A stretch of 64,000 nt of DNA. It comes from Ekhidna sp965228795 (GTDB lineage: Bacteria > Bacteroidota > Bacteroidia > Cytophagales > Cyclobacteriaceae). The translations under genes and the position numbers were made by a program. The DNA is taken from assembly GCF_965228795.1 (NCBI RefSeq), contig NZ_OZ245839.1, positions 3,782,001 to 3,846,000 of the forward strand, written 5' to 3'. The first letter of the stretch is position 1; every line of letters begins with the position of its first letter. Positions 16,691 through 26,235 of the stretch are shown here, in pieces. The notes under the pieces are model-generated. The model ran no database searches and was not told where the DNA came from. It saw nothing but the letters and a program-made list of their open reading frames with translations.

Positions 16691-19600
16691 TTAAAATCCT
16701 AGTTCAACACCCAGTGAAACTGTTCTTGGTGTAGGATACAGTCTACTTGTATTAGACTGGGCCTCCGCGTCAAAACCTCTCCACTCAGTAATTGTAAATA
16801 GGTTCTCTCCATTTACAAACACTCTGGCAGATTTAAAGAAATTGGTCTGATCCAACATTGCTTTAGGGAAGTCATATCCCACTGTAGCAAACCTTAGTCT
16901 CAGGTAATCAGCATTTCTCAGGAATCTGTCAGATGCTCCACCTAAGCTTCTGTTAGGAGCGTTCAAGCGTGGAATATCTGTAAATCTGTTTTCTGGCGTC
17001 CAAGCACGCAACATATCTCTTGAGTGTCTGAATTGACCGATGTTATCAGGGTTAACAAAACCACTGTAGTCAAAGTCAAGTCTATCAACACCTAAAGTAT
17101 AGTTCATTTGAACCTGAACGAAGAAACCTTTGTAATCAAAGTCGACTGAGAAACTACCGATATAGTCAGGGTAGATGTTTCTTCCTAACCATACTCGATC
17201 TGTATCAGCATCCGGATTTTCTGTTACTTCTCCGTCAGCAGTTAAGAATAATAGGTTACCATTTGCTGGATTAACACCCGCATACCTGTATCGGAATTGC
17301 TCATTAAGAGGACCTCCGATTCGGCCAGTACCTACTTGTTCTTGCAGACCTCCAGGGAATTCAAGTAGCTCGATTTTGTTGTAGTTACCTACGGTTCTAA
17401 CTGTAAGGTTAGCTCCATTAGGATCTCTTAAGATGTCATAAGCTACCTCCCAATCAAATCCAGAGTTTTTCATCTCTCCAAAGTTTGAGTTAAGAGATGT
17501 TACAGAGTTGATCGCTGATACAGGTACAGATTGGAATAATCCACTTGTCAACTTATTATAAACGTCAAACTTTACTCTCAACTTGTTGTTAAATGCCTCA
17601 GCATCTAAACCAATGTTCCACTGAGCTACCTCTTCCCATCTTAATGCATTATTAGGAATTTGAGAAAGCTGAAGTGAATTCTGTCCTCCATATCCTGCTC
17701 CAGTCGCAAAAAGTGCTCTTGTTAAATCAGGTGCAGAGAATACACTACTTTCATTGAATTCAGTGTCAAAAACGTTTACGTTTTGGTTACCAGTAACCCC
17801 ATAGGAAGCTCTTAACTTCAAAACATCGAAAGGAAGGTTTGAAGCGAATGCCTCATTGTGGATATTCCATCTTGCCGATGCAGACCAGAAAGTACCCCAT
17901 CTGTTACTTTCAGCAAATCGGAAAGATGCATCTCTTCGTACTACAAAGGCTGCACCGTACTTGCTGTCATAATCGTAATCAAGCGTTCCAAAGTAAGAGA
18001 ACAATCCTGCTTTCAAGATGTTAGCAGCAATTGGATCCACGAACCAGTCGTTTGACGCGTTATCAGGAACGAATGCACTACCATCTCCAGGGAAGAATGT
18101 CTTAGGATCAAGACCTTCACTGAAGAATCGGAAGTGATCATATCTAGCTCTGAACTCCTCGGCGTATGCTCCTGCTGTTACTGTATGAACATCAAAAGAT
18201 TTAGAGTAATTGATACTAGCTACCTGGTTAAATCTGAATTCTCTTGTAAACATTTGCTGTTGGAATCCAGGCGTTGTATTACCAGTCTGAGCAAAAAGTA
18301 ATGCATTGAAAGATGTTGGTCCTTCAGCTCTCGTTAATGTCTCTTCCTGGAAATCTCCAGATACTCGATAGTTAACAGAAAGTCCTTCAATGATCTCATA
18401 TCCTGCACTGATTGTACCAATCAATTTCACTTCATCCTCTACCCTTGTATAAGTTTCTAATCTATCGATTAGGAATAAAGGAGTATTAGCAAACGCTAGT
18501 GGAGATAAAAGATCAGCTCCATTTGAATAGTCGTTAGGAGATATGTATTGAACTGATTGATATGCACCTAGTACATAGTTTCTGTTAATTCCACTACCAC
18601 CAATTGAATTTGGCTCTTCGTTGGTTGAGTAGTTAACAGAAGTATTTACTGAATAGGTGAATTTTTGATTATCACTTCTTCCAGAAATATTTGTTCTGAT
18701 ATTACCTCTCTCAAGACTACTGCTTTGAAGAATACCTTCCTGGTTTAAGTAACCAAAACTTAAGGCCATTCTCATATTCTCTGTACCTCTTGTTAAGGAC
18801 AGGTTATGCTGCTGAGCTGTTCCCTGGCTAAAGAACCAATCTTCCCAACTAGTACCACCATCAACTCGAGCCACCATAGAGTCAATTTGTGCATCTGTTA
18901 TTGGAGATGCTAGACCATTAATAGGCCCGTAAGGAGTGTTAGGTCGGTTTTGATAATAAATAGGAGTTGCACCTACGCCAAGACCAATAGAAGATCTTTC
19001 AAACTCAAGTTGCTCTCTGGCGTTCATTAGATCGTAATCGTTATCCTGTAGACTTGACTTACCTACTCGGTAAGTATACTGGATATCAAGTGGGCTGTTG
19101 TAGCTACCAGATCTAGTGGTAATAAGTACCACACCATTTGCACCTCTGTTACCATAAATAGCAGTTGCACCAGCATCTTTTAATACTGAAACTGACTCAA
19201 TATCATTTGGGTTGATACTTCTAAAGTTATCTGCATCAACAGGAGCTCCATCAATTACAAAAAGTGGCTCAGTATCTCCATTAATGGATGATACACCTCT
19301 AATTTGGAAAGTGGAATTAGCTCCAGGCTGTCCAGAGTTAGTCACAATATTCACACCCGCAACCTGTCCAGAAAGTGTCTGAACAAATGAAGGGTTTGGT
19401 CTATTTGCAATGTCCTTGTTGGTCACAGTAGCTGAAGAAATACTAGAACGCTCTTTCGTCGTACTACTATAACCCGTCACAACTACCTCTTGAAGCTCAG
19501 TAGCTCCACCAAGAGTTACATCGATTGTAGATCTTGCCCCAACCTGAATCTCTTGTGTTTCAAAACCAACATAAGAAAAGACAAGCGTAGCGCCATCATC

Positions 19601-19789
19601 TACTGATAAACGGTAATTTCCGTCCAAATCAGTAGTAACACCAGTTGTTGTGCCTTTAATCACAACATTCACTCCTGGTAATGCCTCACCGGTATCATCG
19701 GTGACCTTACCAGAAACCGTCCTTTGCGCCATTGCACTGAAGGCAATAACAGTTAAGAACGCAAAACTTAGTAGTAAAATCCTCTTCAT
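16691..19789 (-). CDS. SusC/RagA-family TonB-linked outer membrane transporter
   Basis: TonB-dependent importer of 1032 residues. Order: signal peptide (ends AMAQ), CarboxypepD_reg-like N-terminal domain (RTVSGKVTDDTGEALPGV, residues 23-100), a TonB-box-like ELQEVVVTGY, a plug domain (ANGVVLITTRSG) and a 22-strand barrel ending in a C-terminal aromatic (LGVELGF). No STN domain, so no direct coupling to a FecR-type anti-sigma factor is expected. It begins the susC-susD-lipoprotein array. The 246 bp upstream to porE must hold the promoter, but no full TTTG-N19-TAnnTTTG match is present there. Nearby secreted proteases suggest peptides as cargo (inference). Confidence 0.95.
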   Translation of the reverse strand: MKRILLLSFAFLTVIAFSAMAQRTVSGKVTDDTGEALPGVNVVIKGTTTGVTTDLDGNYRLSVDDGATLVFSYVGFETQEIQVGARSTIDVTLGGATELQEVVVTGYSSTTKERSSISSATVTNKDIANRPNPSFVQTLSGQVAGVNIVTNSGQPGANSTFQIRGVSSINGDTEPLFVIDGAPVDADNFRSINPNDIESVSVLKDAGATAIYGNRGANGVVLITTRSGSYNSPLDIQYTYRVGKSSLQDNDYDLMNAREQLEFERSSIGLGVGATPIYYQNRPNTPYGPINGLASPITDAQIDSMVARVDGGTSWEDWFFSQGTAQQHNLSLTRGTENMRMALSFGYLNQEGILQSSSLERGNIRTNISGRSDNQKFTYSVNTSVNYSTNEEPNSIGGSGINRNYVLGAYQSVQYISPNDYSNGADLLSPLAFANTPLFLIDRLETYTRVEDEVKLIGTISAGYEIIEGLSVNYRVSGDFQEETLTRAEGPTSFNALLFAQTGNTTPGFQQQMFTREFRFNQVASINYSKSFDVHTVTAGAYAEEFRARYDHFRFFSEGLDPKTFFPGDGSAFVPDNASNDWFVDPIAANILKAGLFSYFGTLDYDYDSKYGAAFVVRRDASFRFAESNRWGTFWSASARWNIHNEAFASNLPFDVLKLRASYGVTGNQNVNVFDTEFNESSVFSAPDLTRALFATGAGYGGQNSLQLSQIPNNALRWEEVAQWNIGLDAEAFNNKLRVKFDVYNKLTSGLFQSVPVSAINSVTSLNSNFGEMKNSGFDWEVAYDILRDPNGANLTVRTVGNYNKIELLEFPGGLQEQVGTGRIGGPLNEQFRYRYAGVNPANGNLLFLTADGEVTENPDADTDRVWLGRNIYPDYIGSFSVDFDYKGFFVQVQMNYTLGVDRLDFDYSGFVNPDNIGQFRHSRDMLRAWTPENRFTDIPRLNAPNRSLGGASDRFLRNADYLRLRFATVGYDFPKAMLDQTNFFKSARVFVNGENLFTITEWRGFDAEAQSNTSRLYPTPRTVSLGVELGF

Positions 19790-20035
19790 ACTAACTAGTT
19801 AATCGTTAAACATTAATTATTTGAAACGCGCAATATATGCTTTTTTAAGATTATTTAACAAATTAAAAATCAGCGTTTTCAATAGTTAAATGGTCGAAAT
19901 GTTGGAAAAAAAAGAAATTTGATCAAAAAATTCGTAGAATAATTAATCACCAAATTTTTCCTTACAACTTACCTTTATTCTTCAATAAAATTTTGATTCC
20001 TTATTTGTAAATAATTTGTCAAAAACGCAACATTA

Positions 20036-22030
20036 TCAGCGCATCATCCGTAGGACACGAAATTCTATCCTACGGTTGGATTTTCTGCCCATTTCTGTTT
20101 CATTTGATTCGGTGGGCTGGGTATCGGCATACCCTTTATACGAGATTCTATCATCAGAAATCCCTCTTAGAATCATTTTTTCATAAACAGCCTTTGCTCT
20201 AAGCTCTGATAAAGACAAATTGTATAAATAATCACCCGTATTGTCTGTATGACCAGCAATTTCCACTTTTATATCAGGGTTTTCTTTCAATAGTTCATAC
20301 GCATTTTGAAGTTCTGAAAGTGACCTGTCATTAAGTTTATAGGAATCAACTTCGAAGTAAATATTCTTCAATATCAACTTTTTCCCTTCATTAACAGGGG
20401 TTAGGTAAATATCTATTGTATCCGGACGATGAAGACTATTATTTTCTGTAGTAAACTGAAAATCCGAATATAGATATCCCTTTTTCTTCACATAAGCTGC
20501 TAGATCCAGACCAACCGGAAGAACCATGTAATACGATCCACTGATGGAATCTGAAGTGCTATTATAAACTGTTTCATTATTTAATAAGGAAACAACTTGT
20601 ATATCAGCTTTTAGAGGAGATTCATCGTTAGCGTCCATAATTTTACCTATTATATATGATGCCGCTTTTGGCTCTAGTTGTTTAGGTAATTGGATACTAA
20701 CTAATTTACTATCTAAAATCTCGTAATTTTTTTGTTGCTCCTTGGCAAAATAAGCTGCTGAACCAGACGCATTGATGACAATAGACACCTCATCTTTATA
20801 TGTATTTATTGGATAACCTAGATTTTTTGGTTGTGACCAGGTTGAGTCAAGCCTTTCTGATACATATAAATCGTACCCTCCCATTCCCGGGTAACCATTT
20901 GCTGAGAAATATAAACTACTCCCGTTCGGATGAATGAATGGAGTCGTTTCGTCCTTTCTGGTATTGACATTCTCACCAAGATTTATGGGTTTAGACCAAT
21001 TTCCTTTTTTGTTGGTGGAAACCCACAAATCCCTTCCTCCAAAGCCTCCTCGTCGATTAGATGAAAAGTAGAGTGTCTTTCCATCTGCAGATAGTGATGG
21101 TTGTGATTCCCAGTACATCGTATTCACTGGCTTACCTAGATTTTTCGGGTATGACCATTGATCTCCAACTTTTTTTGAAATGTATAGGTCACAGCTTCCC
21201 AAGGAATTTCTTCCATCACAGGAAGTAAAGATCATTGTGCGTCCATCCGCAGAAACGGCGCAAGCACCTTCATTCAATGGTGTGTTGATCCGTGAAGAGA
21301 CAGATTGCGCCGGAAGCCACTCCCCGTCCTTCTTATAACTAACTACAATATCCTCATCCCCTCTGACATTATCCCTTTTAGTATAAAATATGGCTGCATC
21401 ATCAATCGTAACCGAAGGCAAGTACTGTAATCTAAATCGATTGACTTCTTTGGGAAGGGTGGCTACTAGAACTGAATCCTTAGAATTAGTTACCTGGTTA
21501 ATTGCAAAATCAATGCTTCGTGAAAGTAAATTGATTTCAAAGTCACTGGATCGCTCAGGTACTTTATCCAAAAACTTAGAGAGGTAGGAAGACGACCTGT
21601 AATACTCACCTCGATCGAATGCCATAAATGCCAGTCTTTCAATAACTGATGCAATTGGGTCCGGTGCAGTTCTTATGTAAGAAGTGAATTTTGAATAGAC
21701 AGAATCCTCTCGTCCTATGGCATTATATAGACTGCCCATTCGTATATAAGCTTCAAAAAAGTCAGGATCTTCCCGGACGGATTGTTCGAGGTAATCTATC
21801 GCAGCATAAAAATCTCTGTTCTTATACTGCTTATCTGCTTTTTCATAGAGTTTTCGTGCTTTTTTACTCGATGTAGATAGGCTTGACTGTCCGAAGCAGA
21901 AGTGGGAGAAGCTAATTATAAGTAGGCATGAAATACAAAAGGAAAAAAACCCGCCACTTGTCTTTACACGAGGGTGTAGTCCCCTTAAGGTATATCCATG
22001 TATTTGTGGGTCTGTAGCGAAATTCTCCAT
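20036..22030 (-). CDS. porE: PorE-like OmpA-family protein (TPR, beta-propeller, CRD, OmpA)
   Basis: A 664-residue envelope protein with the four-part layout of PorE, a periplasmic peptidoglycan-binding component associated with the type IX secretion system. It has TPR helices (about 55-160), six PD40/WD40-like blades (about 200-430, e.g. GRTMIFTSCDG, GKTLYFSSNRRGG), a carboxypeptidase-regulatory-like domain (about 455-540) and an OmpA C-terminal domain (EIAGHTDNTGDYLYNLSLSE). The start ATG lies 46 bp inside queE, and the hydrophobic signal segment begins only at about residue 25, a long n-region. Other TPR-PD40-OmpA proteins exist, so the symbol is provisional; the two T9SS cargo proteases nearby fit. 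Confidence 0.75.
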   Translation of the reverse strand: MENFATDPQIHGYTLRGLHPRVKTSGGFFSFCISCLLIISFSHFCFGQSSLSTSSKKARKLYEKADKQYKNRDFYAAIDYLEQSVREDPDFFEAYIRMGSLYNAIGREDSVYSKFTSYIRTAPDPIASVIERLAFMAFDRGEYYRSSSYLSKFLDKVPERSSDFEINLLSRSIDFAINQVTNSKDSVLVATLPKEVNRFRLQYLPSVTIDDAAIFYTKRDNVRGDEDIVVSYKKDGEWLPAQSVSSRINTPLNEGACAVSADGRTMIFTSCDGRNSLGSCDLYISKKVGDQWSYPKNLGKPVNTMYWESQPSLSADGKTLYFSSNRRGGFGGRDLWVSTNKKGNWSKPINLGENVNTRKDETTPFIHPNGSSLYFSANGYPGMGGYDLYVSERLDSTWSQPKNLGYPINTYKDEVSIVINASGSAAYFAKEQQKNYEILDSKLVSIQLPKQLEPKAASYIIGKIMDANDESPLKADIQVVSLLNNETVYNSTSDSISGSYYMVLPVGLDLAAYVKKKGYLYSDFQFTTENNSLHRPDTIDIYLTPVNEGKKLILKNIYFEVDSYKLNDRSLSELQNAYELLKENPDIKVEIAGHTDNTGDYLYNLSLSELRAKAVYEKMILRGISDDRISYKGYADTQPTESNETEMGRKSNRRIEFRVLRMMR

Positions 22031-22602
22031 TGTGGGTTTTCCTTCACGAAATCAACGATCAAAGGTGTCATTTCTTTTTCTTTTGACCATTCGGGTTGAA
22101 GGAATAATTGCGCTTTGGAATTCATTTGTTTGCCATGGCTAGCAGCCCATTTGAAATCGCTTTTGTTGTAAGCGACAACTTTCAATTCATGTGAGGACGA
22201 ATAAAACTCCTGAAGTGGTGCTTTGAATTTCTTGGGGGAAAAGCAGATCCAATCCCAGCTTCCTGACAATGGATAGGCTCCAGATGTTTCAATATTGGTT
22301 TGTAGGCCTTCGCTTTTAAGCGCATTCGTTAGTAATGAAAGGTCATACATTAAAGGCTCACCCCCTGTAACTACCACCAAGTGGGCTCCAGATTCTTTAG
22401 CCTTTTTTGTAATTTCTTGGACTGAATACCAATCAAACTGAGACGCATCCCATGATTCTTTGACATCACACCACACACAGCCAACATCACACCCTCCCAA
22501 TCGAATGAAATAAGCAGGAGTACCGGAATAGAAGCCCTCACCCTGAATAGTAAAAAAAGACTCCATCACCGGAAGGTATTCCGGATCAGTGATTGAGCTC
22601 AT
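21985..22602 (-). CDS. queE: 7-carboxy-7-deazaguanine synthase
   Basis: Radical SAM enzyme of queuosine biosynthesis that converts 6-carboxytetrahydropterin to 7-carboxy-7-deazaguanine. The SAM-cluster cysteines are Cys38, Cys42 and Cys45 (GGCDVGCVWCD, CxxxCxxC). The substrate/cofactor motif FFTIQGEGFYSGTPAYFIRLGG and the GGEPL motif are present. At 205 residues the length is normal. It overlaps folD by 17 bp upstream and porE by 46 bp downstream, so all three are co-transcribed. Confidence 0.94.
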   Translation of the reverse strand: MSSITDPEYLPVMESFFTIQGEGFYSGTPAYFIRLGGCDVGCVWCDVKESWDASQFDWYSVQEITKKAKESGAHLVVVTGGEPLMYDLSLLTNALKSEGLQTNIETSGAYPLSGSWDWICFSPKKFKAPLQEFYSSSHELKVVAYNKSDFKWAASHGKQMNSKAQLFLQPEWSKEKEMTPLIVDFVKENPQWRISLQTHKYMDIP

Positions 22603-23488
22603 AAGCTTTGATCGTATTTAATAAGAGTGACGCAATGGTCATTGGTCCTACACCCCCTGGTACCGGAGTAATGTGGCTAGCTAGTGGGGCAACATCATCG
22701 TACACTACATCACCTGAAAGACGAAATCCTGACTTTTTCGAAGCATCTTCTACACGTGTAGTACCTACATCGATCACAACTACACCCTCTTTCACCATAT
22801 CTTTAGTGATGAGACCGGGCTTACCAACTGCAACCACAAGAATGTCTGCTTCTCTTGTATGGTGAGCAAGATCCTGAGTTAATTTATGACAAACAGTGAC
22901 CGTAGCTCCTCCATCTTGTAACATCATTAAACTCAAAGGTGCACCAGCAATTCTAGAAGCGCCCACGACAACACAATGCTTCCCCTCTGTTGGTATATCA
23001 TACCTACGGATAAGCTCCATCACTCCAAAAGGTGTAGCCGGGAGTAGTAATTGATGATGCGACATGATACTTCCGAAGTTTTGATTCGTGAAGCCATCGA
23101 CATCCTTCCGCGGAGCTATTCTTTCGGTAATATGTTCTACTGAAATGTGCTCTGGTAATGGAATCTGAACGATAAAGCCATCGATATCATCGTCATCATT
23201 GAGTTGCTCGATGTGTTTGATGAGCTTTTCTTCAGAGATTGTGCTTGCGAAATGCATCAAAGTAAAGTCAAAACCAACCGCCTTACATGCATTGATCTTC
23301 CCATTCACATATGAATGACTAGCCCCATCATCACCTACAATAATAATCGCAAGATGAGGGACTCTGTTTCCTTCCGCCTTGATTTTTTCTACTTTCTCGG
23401 CGATTTCGTTTTTGATGTCTTTGGAGACTTTTCTCCCATCTATGATTAGAGGATTAGAGTCTGAAGCTCGAAGTTTGGAGTTAGACAT
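22586..23488 (-). CDS. folD: Bifunctional methylenetetrahydrofolate dehydrogenase/cyclohydrolase
   Basis: Converts 5,10-methylene-THF to 10-formyl-THF. The catalytic Tyr60 and Lys64 (SYVNGKINACKAVGF), Gln108 in VQIPLP and Asp130 in KDVDGF are in place, and the C-terminal PGGVGPMTIA motif is present. One oddity: the dinucleotide-binding loop reads GASRIAGAP (176-184), where most FolD proteins have GRSNIVGRP. The loss of the arginine after the glycine may change NADP/NAD preference. 300 residues, with a short extra N-terminus of about 13 residues. Confidence 0.95.
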   Translation of the reverse strand: MSNSKLRASDSNPLIIDGRKVSKDIKNEIAEKVEKIKAEGNRVPHLAIIIVGDDGASHSYVNGKINACKAVGFDFTLMHFASTISEEKLIKHIEQLNDDDDIDGFIVQIPLPEHISVEHITERIAPRKDVDGFTNQNFGSIMSHHQLLLPATPFGVMELIRRYDIPTEGKHCVVVGASRIAGAPLSLMMLQDGGATVTVCHKLTQDLAHHTREADILVVAVGKPGLITKDMVKEGVVVIDVGTTRVEDASKKSGFRLSGDVVYDDVAPLASHITPVPGGVGPMTIASLLLNTIKAYELNH

Positions 23489-23492
23489 TTTC

Positions 23493-23861
23493 TTAGTTTA
23501 TTTTTTTTCTAAAAGCAATGGTCATATTCATCAAATCAAAGCATCTTTTGTAAAAGCAATTAAATTCCTCTTTATCAAGATATTTTCTTCTATGAGCCTT
23601 ATGAAGACAAGTAACTACTTCAGCAATAGATCTTATTGAGTATCCTAGAAATCGGCGGTATTCAGGATTTGATTGCAAAATAGCACCCTCTGAAATATTT
23701 AATGCTATTGAATCTGATGCTCTTCTAATTTGAGAAATTAAGTTATACATTTCATCTTTCGGAAATTTAGAGCTTGATTGATGGATATTTTCAGCAAGAT
23801 CCATTGAATCATTCCATATTCTAAGTTTCTCAAATTTGAATTTATGCTTTAATTCTTCCAT
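23493..23861 (-). CDS. Four-helix-bundle protein of the 23S rRNA intervening-sequence family
   Basis: A 122-residue all-helical protein of the S23/IVS family (TIGR02436 type). It shows the family hallmarks FEKLRIWNDSMDLAENIHQ, FPKDEMYNLISQIRRASDSIALNISEG and YRRFLGYSIRSIAEVVTCLHKAHR. Members were first seen inside 23S rRNA intervening sequences but are also scattered as single genes in Bacteroidota. Their function is unknown. Here it sits between lepA (14 bp) and folD (4 bp), breaking an otherwise housekeeping operon, and is more AT-rich than either neighbour by eye, which suggests insertion. Confidence 0.9.
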   Translation of the reverse strand: MEELKHKFKFEKLRIWNDSMDLAENIHQSSSKFPKDEMYNLISQIRRASDSIALNISEGAILQSNPEYRRFLGYSIRSIAEVVTCLHKAHRRKYLDKEEFNCFYKRCFDLMNMTIAFRKKIN

Positions 23862-23875
23862 CTTCCGGCTACCAG

Positions 23876-25663
23876 CTAATCCAACTTTAAAACAGCCATA
23901 AATGCTTCTTGCGGTATCTCAACATTACCTACCTGTCGCATTCGTTTCTTTCCTTTTTTCTGTTTTTCTAATAGCTTTCTTTTACGAGAGATATCTCCTC
24001 CGTAACATTTAGCCAAAACGTTCTTCCGCATGGCCTTTACGGTCTCTCTTGCAATAATCTTGGTTCCGATAGCTGCCTGAACGGCAATTTCAAACATTTG
24101 ACGTGGGATCAGTTCTTTAAGCTTTTCACAAAGTCTTTTCCCCCACTCGTAGGCCTTATCACGATGCACGATTGCTGAAAGTGCATCTACTGTGTCTCCA
24201 TTGAGCATAATATCAAGCTTCACCATGTTTGATCTTCGGTAACCGATCAATTCATAATCCAATGAAGCATATCCACGAGAAAGTGTCTTGAGCTTATCAA
24301 AGAAGTCAAATACAATTTCAGCGAGTGGAATTTCGAATGTAAGCTCTACTCGATCAGAGGTTAAGTAAACTTGATTCTTGATTTCCCCCCGCTTATCCAT
24401 ACAAAGCGCTATGATAGGTCCGATAAATTCAGATTTGGTGATAATCTGAGCCCGAATGAATGGTTCTTCGATATGATCGATCATATTTGGCTCTGGAAGC
24501 TCTGAAGGAGCACTTACTTTTAATATCTCTCCATCACTTTCTATTGCGTGAAACTGCACGGACGGTACGGTAGTGATCACCGTCATATCAAACTCTCGCT
24601 CTAATCGCTCTTGCACAATCTCCATGTGAAGCATGCCCAGGAATCCACATCTAAATCCGAATCCAAGTGCTGCTGATGTCTCCGGTTCCCATATAAGAGA
24701 GGCATCATTGAGTTGAAGCTTTTCCATTGAGGCCCTCAACTCTTCGAATTCACTGGTGTCTACCGGGTAAATTCCTGCAAAAACCATCGGCTTCACATCT
24801 TCAAAGCCTTTGACTTGTCGTTGAGTAGGTCGTTCCACATGCGTGATTGTATCTCCTACTTTTACCTCCTTCGCTACCTTGATTCCGGAAATAAGGTAGC
24901 CCACATTGCCCGCTGCAATGGATTTTTGAGGCTGGTGCTCTAATCTGAGAACTCCAATCTCATCAGCTTCGTATGTCTTGCCTGTGTTGACAAATTTTAC
25001 TTTGTCTCCTTTATTGAGCGTACCATTAAATACTCTAAAAAATACTTCAATGCCTCTGTAAGGATTGAAAACAGAGTCAAAAATCATGGCCTGAAGCGGC
25101 TCATCCGCATCTCCTTTAGGAGCTGATACTCTACTTACAATTGCTTCCAGAATTTCTGTGATCCCAATGCCTTCCTTTGCACTGGCATGAATGATGTCTT
25201 CCTTATCACACCCGATCAAATCAATGATCTGATCTGATACTTCATCTGGCATGGCTCCAGGGAGGTCGATTTTGTTGAGTACCGGGATAATTTCCAGGTC
25301 GTGCTCAAGCGCTAAGTATAGGTTTGAGATTGTTTGAGCTTCAATTCCCTGTGCAGCGTCAACTACTAAAAGGGCACCTTCGCATGCCGCTATTGATCGT
25401 GAAACTTCGTAAGAAAAATCTACGTGTCCAGGAGTGTCTATCAGATTTAAGGTGTATTTCTCACCATTTAACTCATAGTCCATTTGAATGGCATGACTTT
25501 TAATTGTAATGCCTCGCTCACGCTCAAGATCCATATTATCTAAAAGCTGAGCCTGCATATCACGCTCATTCACTGTCTGAGTGAACTCCAAAAGCCTATC
25601 AGCCAGGGTACTTTTACCATGATCGATGTGGGCAATGATGCAGAAGTTTCTTATGTTCTTCAT
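23876..25663 (-). CDS. lepA: Elongation factor 4 (LepA)
   Basis: Ribosome-associated translational GTPase that promotes back-translocation or initiation fidelity. The G motifs are intact: AHIDHGKST (P-loop), DTPGHVDF and NKIDLPGA. The EF4-specific C-terminal domain is complete (GGDISRKRKLLEKQKKGKKRM at the end of the GTPase-coupled tail, written here in part). At 595 residues it is full length. Transcription starts at a strong consensus promoter 59 bp upstream and probably continues through the four-helix-bundle gene, folD, queE and porE. Confidence 0.97.
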   Translation of the reverse strand: MKNIRNFCIIAHIDHGKSTLADRLLEFTQTVNERDMQAQLLDNMDLERERGITIKSHAIQMDYELNGEKYTLNLIDTPGHVDFSYEVSRSIAACEGALLVVDAAQGIEAQTISNLYLALEHDLEIIPVLNKIDLPGAMPDEVSDQIIDLIGCDKEDIIHASAKEGIGITEILEAIVSRVSAPKGDADEPLQAMIFDSVFNPYRGIEVFFRVFNGTLNKGDKVKFVNTGKTYEADEIGVLRLEHQPQKSIAAGNVGYLISGIKVAKEVKVGDTITHVERPTQRQVKGFEDVKPMVFAGIYPVDTSEFEELRASMEKLQLNDASLIWEPETSAALGFGFRCGFLGMLHMEIVQERLEREFDMTVITTVPSVQFHAIESDGEILKVSAPSELPEPNMIDHIEEPFIRAQIITKSEFIGPIIALCMDKRGEIKNQVYLTSDRVELTFEIPLAEIVFDFFDKLKTLSRGYASLDYELIGYRRSNMVKLDIMLNGDTVDALSAIVHRDKAYEWGKRLCEKLKELIPRQMFEIAVQAAIGTKIIARETVKAMRKNVLAKCYGGDISRKRKLLEKQKKGKKRMRQVGNVEIPQEAFMAVLKLD

Positions 25664-25721
25664 AGTGTATTTAAGTGAGTCGGGATCATCACAAATCGCC
25701 CAACTCTTTGAAAATTAGGCG

Positions 25722-25752
25722 CAAAGGTAACATGCTGTCAACCACCTTCAAA
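25722..25752 (-). promoter_or_regulatory. Consensus promoter of the lepA operon
   Basis: On the minus strand: TTTG (25749-25752), exactly 19 bases, then TACCTTTG (25722-25729). This is a full match to the Bacteroidota consensus TTTG-N19-TAnnTTTG, 58 bases from the lepA ATG. The -33 box is part of a small perfect inverted repeat, CACCTT-CA-AAGGTG (25744-25757), which could be a regulator site. Confidence 0.82.
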
Positions 25753-25782
25753 GGTGTGACCAGGTATTTGGCTAAAAATAAA

Positions 25783-26235
25783 TTACTGCTTGTTTTTAGT
25801 GTCAACCAAAATAGTTACCGGTCCATCATTAACTAGTGCGACTTTCATGTCAGCACCAAATTCGCCGGTCTCTACACGCTTGCCAATGTTGGTAGAAAGT
25901 TCGTCCACAAACGCTTCGTATAAAGGTATTGCAATATCCGGTTTTGCTGCCTGAATATAGCTAGGACGATTTCCTTTTTTAGTGCTGGCATGTAATGTGA
26001 ATTGACTAACCACCAAAGCATCTCCGTTGATATCAAGAAGACTCTTATTCATTACCCCATCTTCATCAGGGAAGATGCGCATATTGCTGATTTTTCTGCA
26101 TAGCCAGTCAATATCTTCCCTGGTGTCAGCGTCTTCAATCCCCAGAAGGATCATCAGTCCCACTCCTATTTTAGATTTTACATGAGCATCGATGGTTACA
26201 GATGCTTCTGAAACACGTTGGATTACTGCTCTCAT
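25783..26235 (-). CDS. dtd: D-aminoacyl-tRNA deacylase
   Basis: Removes D-amino acids mischarged on tRNA (and glycine from tRNA-Ala). Both active-site motifs are seen: SQFTLHA (about 77-83) and the cross-subunit NDGPVTI near the C-terminus, where the Gly-cisPro pair is kept. The usual residue before Gly is Ser or Asp. 150 residues is normal. It overlaps the NAD(P)-binding gene by 4 bp (ATGA) and is last in its operon. Confidence 0.95.
   Translation of the reverse strand: MRAVIQRVSEASVTIDAHVKSKIGVGLMILLGIEDADTREDIDWLCRKISNMRIFPDEDGVMNKSLLDINGDALVVSQFTLHASTKKGNRPSYIQAAKPDIAIPLYEAFVDELSTNIGKRVETGEFGADMKVALVNDGPVTILVDTKNKQ

Noticed and set aside
25744..25757. CACCTT-CA-AAGGTG as a terminator for dtd
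   Set aside because: No T-run follows on the minus strand and it overlaps the lepA -33 box; more likely part of promoter architecture or chance.
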